Below, piece after piece: positions 1 through 10,727 of a stretch of 64,000 nt of DNA (position 1 is the stretch's first letter; every line of letters starts with the position of its first letter). A program made the translations under genes and the position numbers. Source of the stretch: Clostridium sp. BNL1100 (lineage in GTDB: Bacteria; Bacillota; Clostridia; Acetivibrionales; DSM-1351); NCBI RefSeq assembly GCF_000244875.1, contig NC_016791.1:2299001-2363000 (forward strand), given 5' to 3'. The notes beneath the pieces were generated by a model. The model was not told where the DNA came from, ran no database searches, and saw nothing but the letters and a program-made list of their open reading frames with translations.

Positions 1-1
1 T

Positions 2-1258
2 TTTCTATTGTTATGGATTACACAGTCGTTTTCGGCACTTGGTAGTGCGATGACCAACTTTGCACTGGTGATTTGGTCTTATCAGCAACAAGGGTCTGCT
101 CTTACCACCTCGCTATTGGCCATCTGTTCTTATGCACCATATGTCTTACTGAGTATCTTCGCAGGTGCACTTAGCGACCGATGGAACAAGAAGATAACAA
201 TGCTGATTAGTGACAGCTTTGCAGCACTTTGTACCATATCGGTACTAGTTCTGCTGACAACCGGTAAACTCCAGACTTGGCATCTGTACTTGATCAACAC
301 CTTGAATGGATTGATGAATACGGTACAGCAACCGGCATCAGAGGTGACCATCAGCCTGTTGACTCCGAAAAAGCATTATCAGAAGGTAAGTGGGATGCGA
401 TCCTTCTCTAATTCGCTGGTTACAATACTGACGCCTGTACTTGCCACGGCAATGCTTTCTTTTACAAGCATTAAGTTCGTCATCCTATTTGATTTGATTA
501 CATATGTCACAGCGTTTGTGTCACTACTATGCTTTATAAAAATACCTCAAGTTACAGAACAGAGAATTACTGCCAGCGAAACTGTATTGCAGTCTGCAAA
601 AAGTGGCTTTCGGTATCTTAAGGATAATCGGGGAATTCTGGATTTGATCCTATTTTTGGCCGTAATCAATTTTACCGCCTCAATCTTCAATGCCGCACTG
701 CCTGCAATGATGCTCTCACGTATTGGCGGCGGAGAGGTGGCCCTTGGCATGGTCAATACCGTAACAGGAATAGCAACAATGTTTGGAAGCATTTTGGTTT
801 CTATCCTGCCTCCGCCAAAAAGCCGAGTACGAGTTATTTGTAATTCCTTACTTTTTGCAATGAGTACCGAAAATTTTATTCTTGCTTTCGGCAGGTGTAC
901 GTGGGTGTGGTGTTTGGGTGCAATCTTAGGCTGGATTTTTATTCCTGTAATGGGGACCAATATGGATGTGCTTTTTCGGTCAAAAATACCTATTGAGATG
1001 CAGGGACGTGTCTATTCGGTTAGGAATACGCTACAGTTTTTCACCATTCCTTTAGGTTATCTGTGCGGCGGTTTTTTTGTTGACAGAGTGTTTGAACCAT
1101 TTATGGCAGAACAGTCGATGGGTAGCCTGTGGGTTACATTGTTCGGGTCAGGAAAAGGCTCCGGAGCAGCTCTGCTATTTTTTGTAATCGGAATTTTTGG
1201 CGCATTATCTTGTCTGCCATTTCGGGCGGACAGAAATATTTGGAAATTAGAAGAATAG
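2..1258 (+). CDS. MFS drug-efflux-type transporter, 5' end cut by window
   Basis: Proton-coupled export of a small molecule across the cytoplasmic membrane is the likely role. The frame is open from base 2 and the first visible residues already lie in transmembrane helix 1, so the true start is upstream of the window. About 11-12 hydrophobic segments are visible. The loop GALSDRWNKK is the MFS motif A between helices 2 and 3, and EMQGRVYSVRN is the equivalent loop in the second half. Overall it resembles the Mef/MFS_3 type of efflux pump that includes the macrolide exporter at 4623-5837, but it is clearly a different protein. Substrate is unknown. It ends 19 bases before a strong terminator and converges with the regulator at 1352-1939. 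Confidence 0.85.
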   Translation, partial: FLLLWITQSFSALGSAMTNFALVIWSYQQQGSALTTSLLAICSYAPYVLLSIFAGALSDRWNKKITMLISDSFAALCTISVLVLLTTGKLQTWHLYLINTLNGLMNTVQQPASEVTISLLTPKKHYQKVSGMRSFSNSLVTILTPVLATAMLSFTSIKFVILFDLITYVTAFVSLLCFIKIPQVTEQRITASETVLQSAKSGFRYLKDNRGILDLILFLAVINFTASIFNAALPAMMLSRIGGGEVALGMVNTVTGIATMFGSILVSILPPPKSRVRVICNSLLFAMSTENFILAFGRCTWVWCLGAILGWIFIPVMGTNMDVLFRSKIPIEMQGRVYSVRNTLQFFTIPLGYLCGGFFVDRVFEPFMAEQSMGSLWVTLFGSGKGSGAALLFFVIGIFGALSCLPFRADRNIWKLEE

Positions 1259-1277
1259 TGAGCTAAAAACTACAAAT

Positions 1278-1322
1278 AAAACCCATCAACCATTCAGTTA
1301 CCTGAATGGTTGATGGGTTTTT
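1278..1322. terminator. Strong bidirectional intrinsic terminator
   Basis: A perfect 20-bp inverted repeat (1278-1297 with 1302-1321) surrounds a 4-base loop. It has an A-run on its left and a T-run on its right, so it can end transcription from the MFS gene and from the convergent regulator. Confidence 0.92.
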
Positions 1323-1351
1323 CCTATTTCATCGTAAATTTCTCTAGTCAA

Positions 1352-1939
1352 TTATATAGATTGTACCCAGAGTCCATGCTGACTACAATAACCATAAATT
1401 TTTCCGTTTCGTTGCCCAGCAGGAATATGGATATCGGCACTTTGCTCCGGATAAAGTCGTTTTAATAAAACAATATCGGTTCCCACATAAGCGATAAATC
1501 TAATAAAATGTGATTTGTTCATTTCATGGTCTATGGATATATAATTGTAAATATCTATTTCCTCAAAGGTCATCTGATGTTGCTCCAAATTTTCCATGGG
1601 CGTCAGCGGTACCACTTTTCTGCCGCAGCAGGAAATCGAAGCTTTATTTGAACTGGTGAGAACATTTCCGCAAGTCGGACAGACATAGAAGCGTATCTTT
1701 TTGATATTTCCGCTATCCGGTTTGTTGGGATCAAGTTCACCCTCCAGCATCTTTTGAATATCCGCCCCTAAAACTCCGGATAGATCTGCCAAAAGGGAAA
1801 CATCCGGACATCCAAATCCACGTTCCCATTTTGAAACGGTTTTATTGCTTATGTTTAACGCATCAGAAACTTTTTTTTGTGTCAGTCCTTGCTCTTTTCG
1901 CAGCTGTAATATCAACTTTCCTACTTTTGAAGAGTCCAT
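1352..1939 (-). CDS. XRE-family regulator fused to a desulfoferrodoxin-like iron domain
   Basis: Predicted cytoplasmic DNA-binding protein of 195 aa. Residues 6-60 form a Cro/C1-type helix-turn-helix (QKKVSDALNISNKTVSKWERG). Residues 84-110 carry C87-x2-C90 and a C104-C105 pair, the layout of the rubredoxin-like centre I of desulfoferrodoxin. Residues 115-195 align with its superoxide-reductase domain: H121, H138 and H144 (DHEMNKSH) and C185/H188 in YCSQHGLW correspond to the His and Cys ligands of centre II. All expected metal ligands therefore seem present. I infer that it senses iron, superoxide or redox state, or that it reduces superoxide as well as binding DNA. Its targets may be the neighbouring genes. 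SD and ATG at 1939 fit well. The HTH and Cys/His motifs are clear; the sensing role is inference. Confidence 0.8.
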   Translation of the reverse strand: MDSSKVGKLILQLRKEQGLTQKKVSDALNISNKTVSKWERGFGCPDVSLLADLSGVLGADIQKMLEGELDPNKPDSGNIKKIRFYVCPTCGNVLTSSNKASISCCGRKVVPLTPMENLEQHQMTFEEIDIYNYISIDHEMNKSHFIRFIAYVGTDIVLLKRLYPEQSADIHIPAGQRNGKIYGYCSQHGLWVQSI

Positions 1940-1978
1940 CCTTCACTCCCTCCCATCAACTGAACATCAACTACATTA

Positions 1979-2320
1979 TTAAATCCTCCTTGCCCCTTCA
2001 ATATTCCTAATGTAGCGATTACACATCTCTTCCAACTCATTGGTGTAATCTTCTTTTTCATTATCCTTTTCATCATAAGATAAAACTTCCAAAACTCCAA
2101 TTTCAAATGCAGAATTTCCATGTATATTCCATAATTTTTGCAATTCTGAGTTGCGATGCATATTTGAATCAAGCTTAAAACGATTACTATTGATATATGC
2201 TTTTGTATCCTGAGAATATCCTATAAAGCATTCCTTTGTAGGCACACAAAGAAATGAGATAATTCCCATTTCAGTTTTTCTATGCTTATATTCCATTAAG
2301 AGCTGTTTTCTTCGATCCAT
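1979..2320 (-). CDS. GIY-YIG nuclease-fold protein
   Basis: Small protein of 113 aa. The GII...FIG core near residues 19-33 and the following NRFKLDS segment match the small clostridial GIY-YIG proteins that begin MDRRK; the Arg after the core would be the catalytic one. A longer GTG start at 2329 is possible, but the sequence gagaggtgg before ATG 2320 is a good ribosome-binding site for the ATG and would overlap the GTG, so ATG 2320 is chosen. The role is unknown; relatives are stand-alone single-domain proteins. It sits between the XRE/desulfoferrodoxin regulator and a P-loop kinase in the accessory block, in the same direction, and may be co-transcribed with both. Confidence 0.65.
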   Translation of the reverse strand: MDRRKQLLMEYKHRKTEMGIISFLCVPTKECFIGYSQDTKAYINSNRFKLDSNMHRNSELQKLWNIHGNSAFEIGVLEVLSYDEKDNEKEDYTNELEEMCNRYIRNIEGARRI

Positions 2321-2406
2321 TTTTGCCACCTCTCAATTATCATATTCCAATTGTCCCGGATAGACAATCCACGTTCCGTAGACTATTCAATAAGACGTTG
2401 GAAAAT

Positions 2407-2922
2407 TTACTCAAAGTGTAACATAATGTCCTCTACCGATTGTTCGGGGGACTGTTCCGAGGTATCCAGCCAAAAGCCAATTCTGGGAGTCTCCCTCATG
2501 AAATTCTCATACAAAGTCTCCACCGTAAAACCAATATAACCCACCTTTCCCCGTTGCTTTTCACGATTTTTTACAGTTTTCACATTGGGACAAAGAACAA
2601 TTATTTGAACAGGATAACCCTTTAACATATCTAATATGTGGAATAATTGTTCTCCGTAGTAATTATCCTGCAAAATAACGGAAAATCCGTTGTCATAATA
2701 GGTTTTTGCCGCATCTGCTGCCAAGCGATAACGCAGCTGTAATTGCCGTATAGCCTCATCAGAAGGCTGTGCGGACATCTCCGCACGTCCGGATACAATC
2801 ATTCGACGAAACACATCGCCCCGCAAATGCACACCATTTCTCATTTTCGAAGCGAGCAGTTCCGAAACTGTTGATTTTCCGGACGCCATAACTCCAGTGA
2901 TTAAATATATTGCTTTTTCCAT
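2407..2922 (-). CDS. P-loop kinase / phosphotransferase-like ATPase
   Basis: Cytoplasmic protein of 171 aa. A Walker A motif (GVMASGKST, residues 10-18) is followed by a LRGD segment and a VILQDNYYG segment, as in AAA_33-type small-molecule kinases and chloramphenicol/toxin phosphotransferase relatives. The substrate cannot be read from the sequence. The SD GAGGAG seven bases before ATG 2922 supports the start. It lies between the GIY-YIG gene and the macrolide-resistance operon. A resistance-related phosphotransferase is possible from context, but nothing in the protein proves it. Confidence 0.65.
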   Translation of the reverse strand: MEKAIYLITGVMASGKSTVSELLASKMRNGVHLRGDVFRRMIVSGRAEMSAQPSDEAIRQLQLRYRLAADAAKTYYDNGFSVILQDNYYGEQLFHILDMLKGYPVQIIVLCPNVKTVKNREKQRGKVGYIGFTVETLYENFMRETPRIGFWLDTSEQSPEQSVEDIMLHFE

Positions 2923-3027
2923 AGAACAACTCCTCTAATTGATAAAATTTCAAGTTAAGTCCGCTTTCCATTAGAACGCTGGATTAACCCACATATTTCG
3001 AAATTTTATAGACTGAGATAAATTATT

Positions 3028-4491
3028 TTAACGTATTAAGTTTAATTTCTTATCTTTGATTTCATAAATAATATCAGCCACATTATCAAGCAGCCTTTTA
3101 TCATGGGTGATAAACACAATAGTTCCAGCATACCCTTTCATCAGCACCTCCAAAGCTTCTAAACTTGGAAGGTCAAGGAAATTGCTCGGTTCGTCCATTA
3201 ACAAAATATTATACCTTCCCATTAGCATTTTAGCCAGCAGCAATTTACTAATTTCGCCGCCGCTTAAAACAGATAACCTCTTGCCGATATCATTTTGTAC
3301 AAAGCTCATGGAGGCTAAAACTGAACGAATTTCTGACACATTGTAATCACAATCCTCCTGCATAAATTCCATGACAAACTGATTAGGGTTGTACTTGTAG
3401 CCATTCTGAGCAAAGTAACCTATTTCAGCCTTGGATGAAATAGAAATACCCTTTTCATGGTTTAAGATCATTTCAATTAAAGTTGTTTTTCCTGTACCAT
3501 TACCACCTGTCAGAGCTACTTTCGCTCCAAGCGGAATGCTGAAAGATGCATTTTCAAATAATCCCTTATCTCCAAACCTTTTATTGATTTCAGTGCCGAT
3601 AATGGGATACGGATTATGAAGTTCAAGTACTTTACCCTGCCGAAAACGAATGGTGCGTATGCTTTCCGGAGCTTTGATGTCACCCAATGCTGCCTTCCTA
3701 TGTTCCAAAGACTTGGCAGCTTTATATAATGTTTTTTGCTTACTTCCCATTGTTTTCTGATGGGCCAAACGTCCGCCTCTTTCAGAAGTTTTTTTCTTAG
3801 CAACATCTTTTGCTTTTTGTTCTATTTTACGTGCTTGTTTACGCTTATCCTTGGCAGCTTGTTCCAATCGATCCCGTTCTGCAATAAATTGATCATATTT
3901 TGCGACCTGATTTTTACGTTCATTCTCTTTCTGACAAAGATAATAAGAATAGTTACCCCAATACTCAGTGATTTTGCCATCTTCGAGTTCCCATATTTTA
4001 TCCGCAACCTCGTCAAGAAAATAGCGGTCATGGCTGATAACCAGCAATGCACCTGAAAAATATTTTAACTGTCCAATTAAAAAATCGGTTCCTTCACGGT
4101 CTAAATGACTGGTAGGTTCATCTGCCAAAAGACAATGTACCTGCGCTGAAAGAGCCTGTGCTATTTTAAGTCTTGTTTCTTCACCTCCACTCATGGTCTT
4201 TACCTCTAATTGCCCAACACTAAGTTTACCTATAAGGGTAAAATCTTTTTCCTCCTGTAAAGTTACTTCATCCAACTGAGGGATATATGCAAATCCTCCA
4301 CGGCGACTGATTTTGCATCCTAGCGGAGTTAATTCTCCCAAGAGCACCTTGAGTAAGGTGCTTTTTCCTGCACCATTTGCTCCCACCAAACCAATGCGGT
4401 CATAATCATATAATTCTAATTCATCAATGTCCAGAACATCACGTCCTGTATATTCCAAACGAATGTCCTTAGCTTTTATTATCAATTCCAT
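3028..4491 (-). CDS. ABC-F ribosomal protection protein, Msr(D)/Mel-like
   Basis: Soluble ATPase of 487 aa that, by family, binds the ribosomal E site and dislodges macrolide-type antibiotics. It has two ABC domains without membrane segments: Walker [10 protein letters not shown] near residue 37 with signature [10 protein letters not shown], and Walker [10 protein letters not shown] with signature [10 protein letters not shown]. Between them is the long, Lys/Glu-rich linker typical of antibiotic-resistance ABC-F proteins. As I recall it, Msr(D)/Mel is similar throughout. A TTG at 4509 is open, but GGGAGGG six bases before ATG 4491 sets the start there. It follows the mef-like gene in the same direction, the same pair as the streptococcal mef-msr(D) operon. 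Translation is probably controlled by the leader at 4494-4603. The substrate range is inferred from the family. Confidence 0.9.
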   Translation of the reverse strand: MELIIKAKDIRLEYTGRDVLDIDELELYDYDRIGLVGANGAGKSTLLKVLLGELTPLGCKISRRGGFAYIPQLDEVTLQEEKDFTLIGKLSVGQLEVKTMSGGEETRLKIAQALSAQVHCLLADEPTSHLDREGTDFLIGQLKYFSGALLVISHDRYFLDEVADKIWELEDGKITEYWGNYSYYLCQKENERKNQVAKYDQFIAERDRLEQAAKDKRKQARKIEQKAKDVAKKKTSERGGRLAHQKTMGSKQKTLYKAAKSLEHRKAALGDIKAPESIRTIRFRQGKVLELHNPYPIIGTEINKRFGDKGLFENASFSIPLGAKVALTGGNGTGKTTLIEMILNHEKGISISSKAEIGYFAQNGYKYNPNQFVMEFMQEDCDYNVSEIRSVLASMSFVQNDIGKRLSVLSGGEISKLLLAKMLMGRYNILLMDEPSNFLDLPSLEALEVLMKGYAGTIVFITHDKRLLDNVADIIYEIKDKKLNLIR

Positions 4492-4493
4492 AT

Positions 4494-4603
4494 TTTTCCC
4501 TCCCGTCAAAATCGCATGTTCTCATTTACCTGTTCGCAGGGAAAATCCTGCGATTTGAGCTGGAAGGTTTATATAAAAATATAAAACATAAATGTTCCTC
4601 CTT
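4494..4603 (-). promoter_or_regulatory. Translational attenuator in front of the Msr-like gene
   Basis: The RNA holds a good SD (AGGAGG, 4597-4602), a six-codon leader ORF (4569-4589) and then two competing folds. CCUUCC (4562-4567), directly after the leader stop, can pair with the SD GGGAGGG (4498-4504) of the ABC-F gene. Next to it UCAAAUCGCA can pair with UGCGAUUUUGA, with one bulged base. A separate local hairpin, CGCAGG/CCUGCG, uses the same left arm. A ribosome stalled on the leader ORF would cover CCUUCC and free the msr SD, as in ermC-type translational attenuation. The pairing is seen; the drug response is inference. Confidence 0.7.
4569..4589 (-). CDS. Leader peptide MFYIFI
   Basis: ATG plus five codons and TAA, seven bases after a consensus SD, ending just before the anti-SD segment of the msr leader. 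Its SD begins about 20 bases after the stop of the mef-like gene. Short aromatic/Ile-rich peptides of this kind act as macrolide-dependent stalling peptides in erm leaders. The function here is inferred from position. Confidence 0.6.
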   Translation of the reverse strand: MFYIFI

Positions 4604-4622
4604 AAAAATTTCCCTTTTCTTT

Positions 4623-5837
4623 TTAGTCCAATTTCCTGACTTCGCCTACTAGCGGACAAATTATAGCTATGCCGATAATTAAAATACCTGATAGCAGAAA
4701 CCAGTTATTTACACCGATTCGATCAGCAAAGAATCCGGAAAGGATTAAACCAACCGGCATAGCTAAAGACATGATGCTCCCTGTCAGAGAAAACACACGT
4801 CCTAAATATTCAGGTTTAATTTTCTCTTGAAAAAGAGCCGTTTGCACGCCGCTGTAAAACGGAACCGATAGACCCATAATTACACAGCAGACTACAAATA
4901 TTACGAATCCGCTTGTGGGAAGTAACCCTGAAATGGTCAAACTGGCGCCCATCATAAAAATAGAAGTTGTTATTAATACAATTCGCTTTTTAAAGCCTCC
5001 AAATAGTCCTAATATCAAACCGCCTGCCAGCATACCACAAGCATAAGCGATTTCGGTAACAGAAACATGTACCGGTGTTCCAGCAAAATATTCCATGCTA
5101 ACTAAAGGGTAAAGTGCATTGATTGGCATATAAACAAACATATATAGTGTACCTATAAGCAGCAATGCAAATAGTCCTTTGTTTTCTTTTAGAACACCAA
5201 GTCCTTCCTTCATCTCTTTCATAAAATTTCGATCCAGGCTTTTCTGCTCTGCACTAAGCTTAGGAATACGTACAAGCGCTACCGTGATACATGCAATCAC
5301 TGCACCCATTACGTCGATGGCTATTATCGTATTTAACTCCCAAACAGAATATAAAAACGCTGCAGCAGCAGGACTGAGAATATAGCTTATGGACTGCAAA
5401 GCCTGACTGTACCCCGCACATTTTGTCAGCTGTTTTTCAGGTACTAAAAGAGGCGTTGCGGCACTTAGTGCAGGTGAATGGAAAGCTGTTCCAATGCTTC
5501 GGACAAACAATACAACCATAACCATCCAGACCTGCAGTTCCATATACAAAGCATTAATAGCCAACAGTGCCCCGGCTGCAGCAACAACCGCATCAGCACC
5601 AATCATTATCTTTTTTCTATCATATCGGTCGACTAATACACCTATCACAGGCCCAAAGACTGCATATGGCAGAAATCCGACCAATGAAGCAATTGACAAC
5701 ACCATAGCTGATCCTGTTTTTTGTGTAAGATAAAAGATTATCGCCATTTGCAGAATGGCACTTGTAATAAGTGAAATCGCCTGACCTACCAATATGGTAA
5801 AAAAATCCTTTTTCCATTTTGAAATTTGTTTTTTCAT
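4623..5837 (-). CDS. Macrolide efflux MFS transporter, Mef(A)-like
   Basis: Membrane exporter of 404 aa with 12 predicted helices. Long stretches match the streptococcal Mef(A)/Mef(E) protein as I remember it (for example AGQ/VGQ-ISLITSAILQMA near the N-terminus and FYSGVQTALFQEKIKPEYLG near residue 340). Motif A is GVLVDRYDRKK. The reading frame is open to 6014, but GGAG eight bases before ATG 5837 marks the start; the region above it is untranslated leader. It is followed by the ABC-F gene, so export and ribosome protection are probably co-expressed. Two intrinsic terminators in the leader (5881-5924 and 6016-6054) imply attenuation. The macrolide substrate is inferred from similarity. Confidence 0.9.
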   Translation of the reverse strand: MKKQISKWKKDFFTILVGQAISLITSAILQMAIIFYLTQKTGSAMVLSIASLVGFLPYAVFGPVIGVLVDRYDRKKIMIGADAVVAAAGALLAINALYMELQVWMVMVVLFVRSIGTAFHSPALSAATPLLVPEKQLTKCAGYSQALQSISYILSPAAAAFLYSVWELNTIIAIDVMGAVIACITVALVRIPKLSAEQKSLDRNFMKEMKEGLGVLKENKGLFALLLIGTLYMFVYMPINALYPLVSMEYFAGTPVHVSVTEIAYACGMLAGGLILGLFGGFKKRIVLITTSIFMMGASLTISGLLPTSGFVIFVVCCVIMGLSVPFYSGVQTALFQEKIKPEYLGRVFSLTGSIMSLAMPVGLILSGFFADRIGVNNWFLLSGILIIGIAIICPLVGEVRKLD

Positions 5838-5880
5838 ACATGATTCTCCAGTCTTTTTATTGTAGTTCTTTTCAGGCAAT

Positions 5881-5924
5881 AAAAAATGCAGGCCAAAATC
5901 CGCAAAGCGAGCTTTAGTCTGCAT
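5881..5924 (-). terminator. Attenuator terminator 2 in the mef leader
   Basis: On the minus strand AUGCAG pairs with CUGCAU around a second, imperfect stem (UCGC-UUU-GCGG flanked by CUAAA/UUUGG), followed directly by six U. It sits about 40 bases before the mef-like start, so it must be read through for expression. Confidence 0.75.
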
Positions 5925-6015
5925 ATTAACGTTAAAAAGACATTGGAAAAACATATAACCTAAGATAGTTACACTTCGCCCATATCTATGTCTCAATTCG
6001 TATAATAAGCACAAT

Positions 6016-6054
6016 AAAAAAGCCCACCATTGCAGATGATGTTACCGCTTCTTT
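6016..6054 (-). terminator. Attenuator terminator 1 in the mef leader
   Basis: AAAGAAGC (6047-6054) pairs with GCUUUUUU (6016-6023), with an inner CAUCAU/AUGGUG stem. It lies 14 bases after the stop of the MFLFV leader peptide, the spacing expected if a ribosome on the leader ORF controls folding. Confidence 0.65.
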
Positions 6055-6068
6055 ATTACCAGCTTATC

Positions 6069-6086
6069 TTAAACGAATAAAAACAT
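6069..6086 (-). CDS. Leader peptide MFLFV
   Basis: Five codons plus TAA, preceded by the consensus SD AAAGGAGG (AGGAGG at 6098-6103; 11-base spacing). It lies between the promoter at 6126-6155 and terminator 1. It is probably a drug-responsive stalling peptide for the macrolide operon, by analogy with mef(E)-mel and erm leaders; the peptide itself is not one I recognise. Confidence 0.6.
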   Translation of the reverse strand: MFLFV

Positions 6087-6125
6087 AGATAGAATGTCCT
6101 CCTTTAATTAACTAAGTTTGAATTA

Positions 6126-6155
6126 TTTTATCATAGATAATATATTGCTGTCAAA
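6126..6155 (-). promoter_or_regulatory. Sigma-A promoter of the mef-msr operon
   Basis: TTGACA (6150-6155), an 18-base spacer and TAAAAT (6126-6131) point toward the leader peptide. The promoter lies between the end of the rifampicin gene and the macrolide operon, so the operon need not depend on upstream transcription. Confidence 0.8.
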
Positions 6156-6212
6156 GGTTTGATTTCGTATTATGTTAACTCAATTAAAAATGTCCAAATG
6201 TACAGAAATCCT

Positions 6213-8846
<2,634 letters not shown>

Positions 8847-8916
8847 TTATTCCTTTTTAAACATCACAAAAACAAAACGGAATATTATATTTTTTACCTC
8901 TTAGAATATTCTATAT

Positions 8917-8960
8917 ACCCTACGACAGGGTGTTTTTAGCGTGTTATAGCATTATAGCAC
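8917..8960 (-). promoter_or_regulatory. Candidate promoter and operator dyads of rph
   Basis: GTG-n-TATA-n4-TATA-n-CAC (8941-8960) is an imperfect 20-bp dyad containing a TATAAT -10 box read toward rph. Thirteen bases further on is an inverted repeat ACCCT-n5-AGGGT (8917-8931). No good -35 is visible, so the promoter may need an activator. Rifamycin-inducible genes are known to carry a dyad called RAE; whether either dyad is that element cannot be told from memory. Confidence 0.45.
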
Positions 8961-9030
8961 TCCGAAATTGGAACAAACAGTCTGCATTTTATTTTTTTTG
9001 TGTGTTATAATTAGAGTGGAGAGAAAGCAA

Positions 9031-9071
9031 TTAAAAAAGAGCAAAGCCACAAAATCATTCGCTTTGCTCTT
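9031..9071 (-). terminator. Terminator after the GH5 cellulase
   Basis: AAGAGCAAAGC (9037-9047) pairs perfectly with GCTTTGCTCTT (9061-9071); on the minus strand the stem is followed by TTTTTTAATT. It lies 32 bases after the cellulase stop. Confidence 0.9.
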
Positions 9072-9102
9072 ATAATTCTTAAATTTTAATTTTCATTAAC
9101 CT

Positions 9103-10434
9103 TTATTTGAGTAATAGTATCTTTAACTTTGCAAAATCCAGTGCATCAATTACTCCATCTCCATTTATGTCAGCATTCTTTACATTTATAGTGTTATCGG
9201 CTCCTAACAGGTACTTTTTCAATTGTGCATAATCAAGAGCATCAACTGTATTATCCGCATTTACATCTCCAAGTACTATTGTGGTAGATTCTTTGTATTG
9301 TAAAAACATTGCTGCGAGCTGTGGGTCCTTGATTTTTCCTTCTGTTCTGGAGTAATGAGTACTGCTATCCCAAAGAAGAGGACAAAATCCCATATCATAT
9401 GCAGTTTTACAAACTGTTGTAATATAAAGTCTTACACTGGTAGGGTCCTTATTTACTGTTGTAGTCCCATATTCTCCTATAATCACAGGAACCCCGTTAT
9501 TTGTAAACTTGTTTTTCATCTTAGTAAAATCAGTTTTAACCTGATTAATTTCTGTATCTGTTCCCCATGTAGTTGCACATTTGCCCCAGTCAGCGTCCTG
9601 TTCAAGAATTGTAAAAGTAGACGGAGTATAATAATGTACCGAAATAATCAGTTTATTATTTATAGTATCAGTAGGCATTTTAAAGCAATCATCACATGTC
9701 AGGTCAATATCGGTTGCATATCCTGCAATCAGAAGACAACGAGATGAGTTGTTTCCTCCTGATGCCCTTACAATATTCACAAATTTCTGATTAATATTAT
9801 TAAGTATATTATATGCTCTTGTTTTATCTTCCCCGGATGAGCCGCCGTATCTGTTCCAAATACTGTTCCAGCAACCCTCCTCGTTAAGAGATTCAAATAT
9901 AAGGTTTTTAGGATAATCCTTGAAATAGTTGCTTATTTGAGTCCAGACTGAAGTGTATTTCTTCATACATTCATCATATTCAGTTGCAAATTTTTCAAAC
10001 CAACCGCCATCCCAGTGAATATTTACAATGGCATAAAGATCGTTAGCTGAACAATAATCCGCTACTTCTTTAACACGCTTCAAGAGCTCACTATTGATGG
10101 TATAATCAGCTGACATAAGATTTGACCAAGCTACCGGGATACGAACAGTTTTAAAGCCTGCTGCACGAATACCGTCAATCATTTCCTTAGTTGTAACCGG
10201 ATTGCCCCATGCAGTTTCGTAGTCTTTTACCGAGCTTCCGTTTATCCAATCGCCACAAGCTTCAAGAGTATTTCCTAAATTCCACCCAATACCCATGTTC
10301 TTAACTGTTTCAGTAGCTGTTTTATAATCTGTTAACGAAGATGCTGCAAATACATTTGATGTAAATAGTAAAGTAGCTATAAGCGATAAAATTAGTAGTA
10401 AAGACACTGTTTTTCTAAAATTCCGTTTTTTCAT
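9103..10434 (-). CDS. Cellulosomal GH5 endoglucanase with dockerin
   Basis: Secreted beta-1,4-glucanase of 443 aa. Residues 1-30 are a signal peptide (cleavage after NVFA likely). Residues 36-380 form a GH5 barrel: GIGWNLGNTLEACG near 48, acid/base E185 in ESLNEEG, HYYTP near 267, nucleophile E321 in VIIGEYG. A short linker leads to a type-I dockerin at 387-443 with two calcium loops, DVNADNTVDALD and DINGDGVIDALD. The Ala-Leu pair at positions 10-11 of both loops is the C. cellulolyticum-type recognition pair, so the enzyme should dock on a scaffoldin. GGAGG six bases before ATG 10434 sets the start inside a longer open frame. It lies downstream of the GH9 gene and has its own 290-base leader and terminator. 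Confidence 0.95.
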   Translation of the reverse strand: MKKRNFRKTVSLLLILSLIATLLFTSNVFAASSLTDYKTATETVKNMGIGWNLGNTLEACGDWINGSSVKDYETAWGNPVTTKEMIDGIRAAGFKTVRIPVAWSNLMSADYTINSELLKRVKEVADYCSANDLYAIVNIHWDGGWFEKFATEYDECMKKYTSVWTQISNYFKDYPKNLIFESLNEEGCWNSIWNRYGGSSGEDKTRAYNILNNINQKFVNIVRASGGNNSSRCLLIAGYATDIDLTCDDCFKMPTDTINNKLIISVHYYTPSTFTILEQDADWGKCATTWGTDTEINQVKTDFTKMKNKFTNNGVPVIIGEYGTTTVNKDPTSVRLYITTVCKTAYDMGFCPLLWDSSTHYSRTEGKIKDPQLAAMFLQYKESTTIVLGDVNADNTVDALDYAQLKKYLLGADNTINVKNADINGDGVIDALDFAKLKILLLK

Positions 10435-10727
10435 GCTAATCCTCCATTTTGCCTGCTGTTTGAGGCAGAAAATATTAATTATAATTAGATAAGCGACTTG
10501 CACCTTATCGGTTATAGTTATTCTTAAGAAAGATATAAGTACTTACGATAAATTTTTAATTATCTCCAAAGGTGTTTCTATTTGTATTGGTAGTAAGGTT
10601 TCTGTGATTTCAAATATAATAAAATGCAATCCACGGAATAAGCTTCATAAAACGAAGGGCTTAAAACCTTGTTATTCAGGATTTTCCGATAACGAGAATT
10701 GTATTTTATTGATATCTTCTTATATTT
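10435..10727 (-). promoter_or_regulatory. GH9-GH5 intergenic leader
   Basis: AT-rich, 293 bases. Apart from the probable GH9 terminator at 10664-10696 I see no ORF and no convincing -35/-10 pair. A GH5 promoter or an mRNA-processing site is expected here from the spacing alone. Confidence 0.35.
10664..10696 (-). terminator. Probable terminator of the GH9 gene
   Basis: CTCGTTAT (10689-10696) pairs with ATAACAAG (10668-10675, one G-U pair), with a weak inner CGG/CCTG stem, then GTTTT. The U-run is short, so termination may be partial and allow read-through into GH5. Confidence 0.45.

Noticed and set aside
1921-2172. 83-codon minus-strand ORF overlapping the XRE and GIY-YIG genes
   Set aside because: Lies in another frame across two better-supported genes, has low-complexity composition and matches no family.
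5620-5841. ATG just upstream of the mef-like start, opening another frame
   Set aside because: It shares the SD, but the frame has no family similarity and lies fully inside the mef-like gene.
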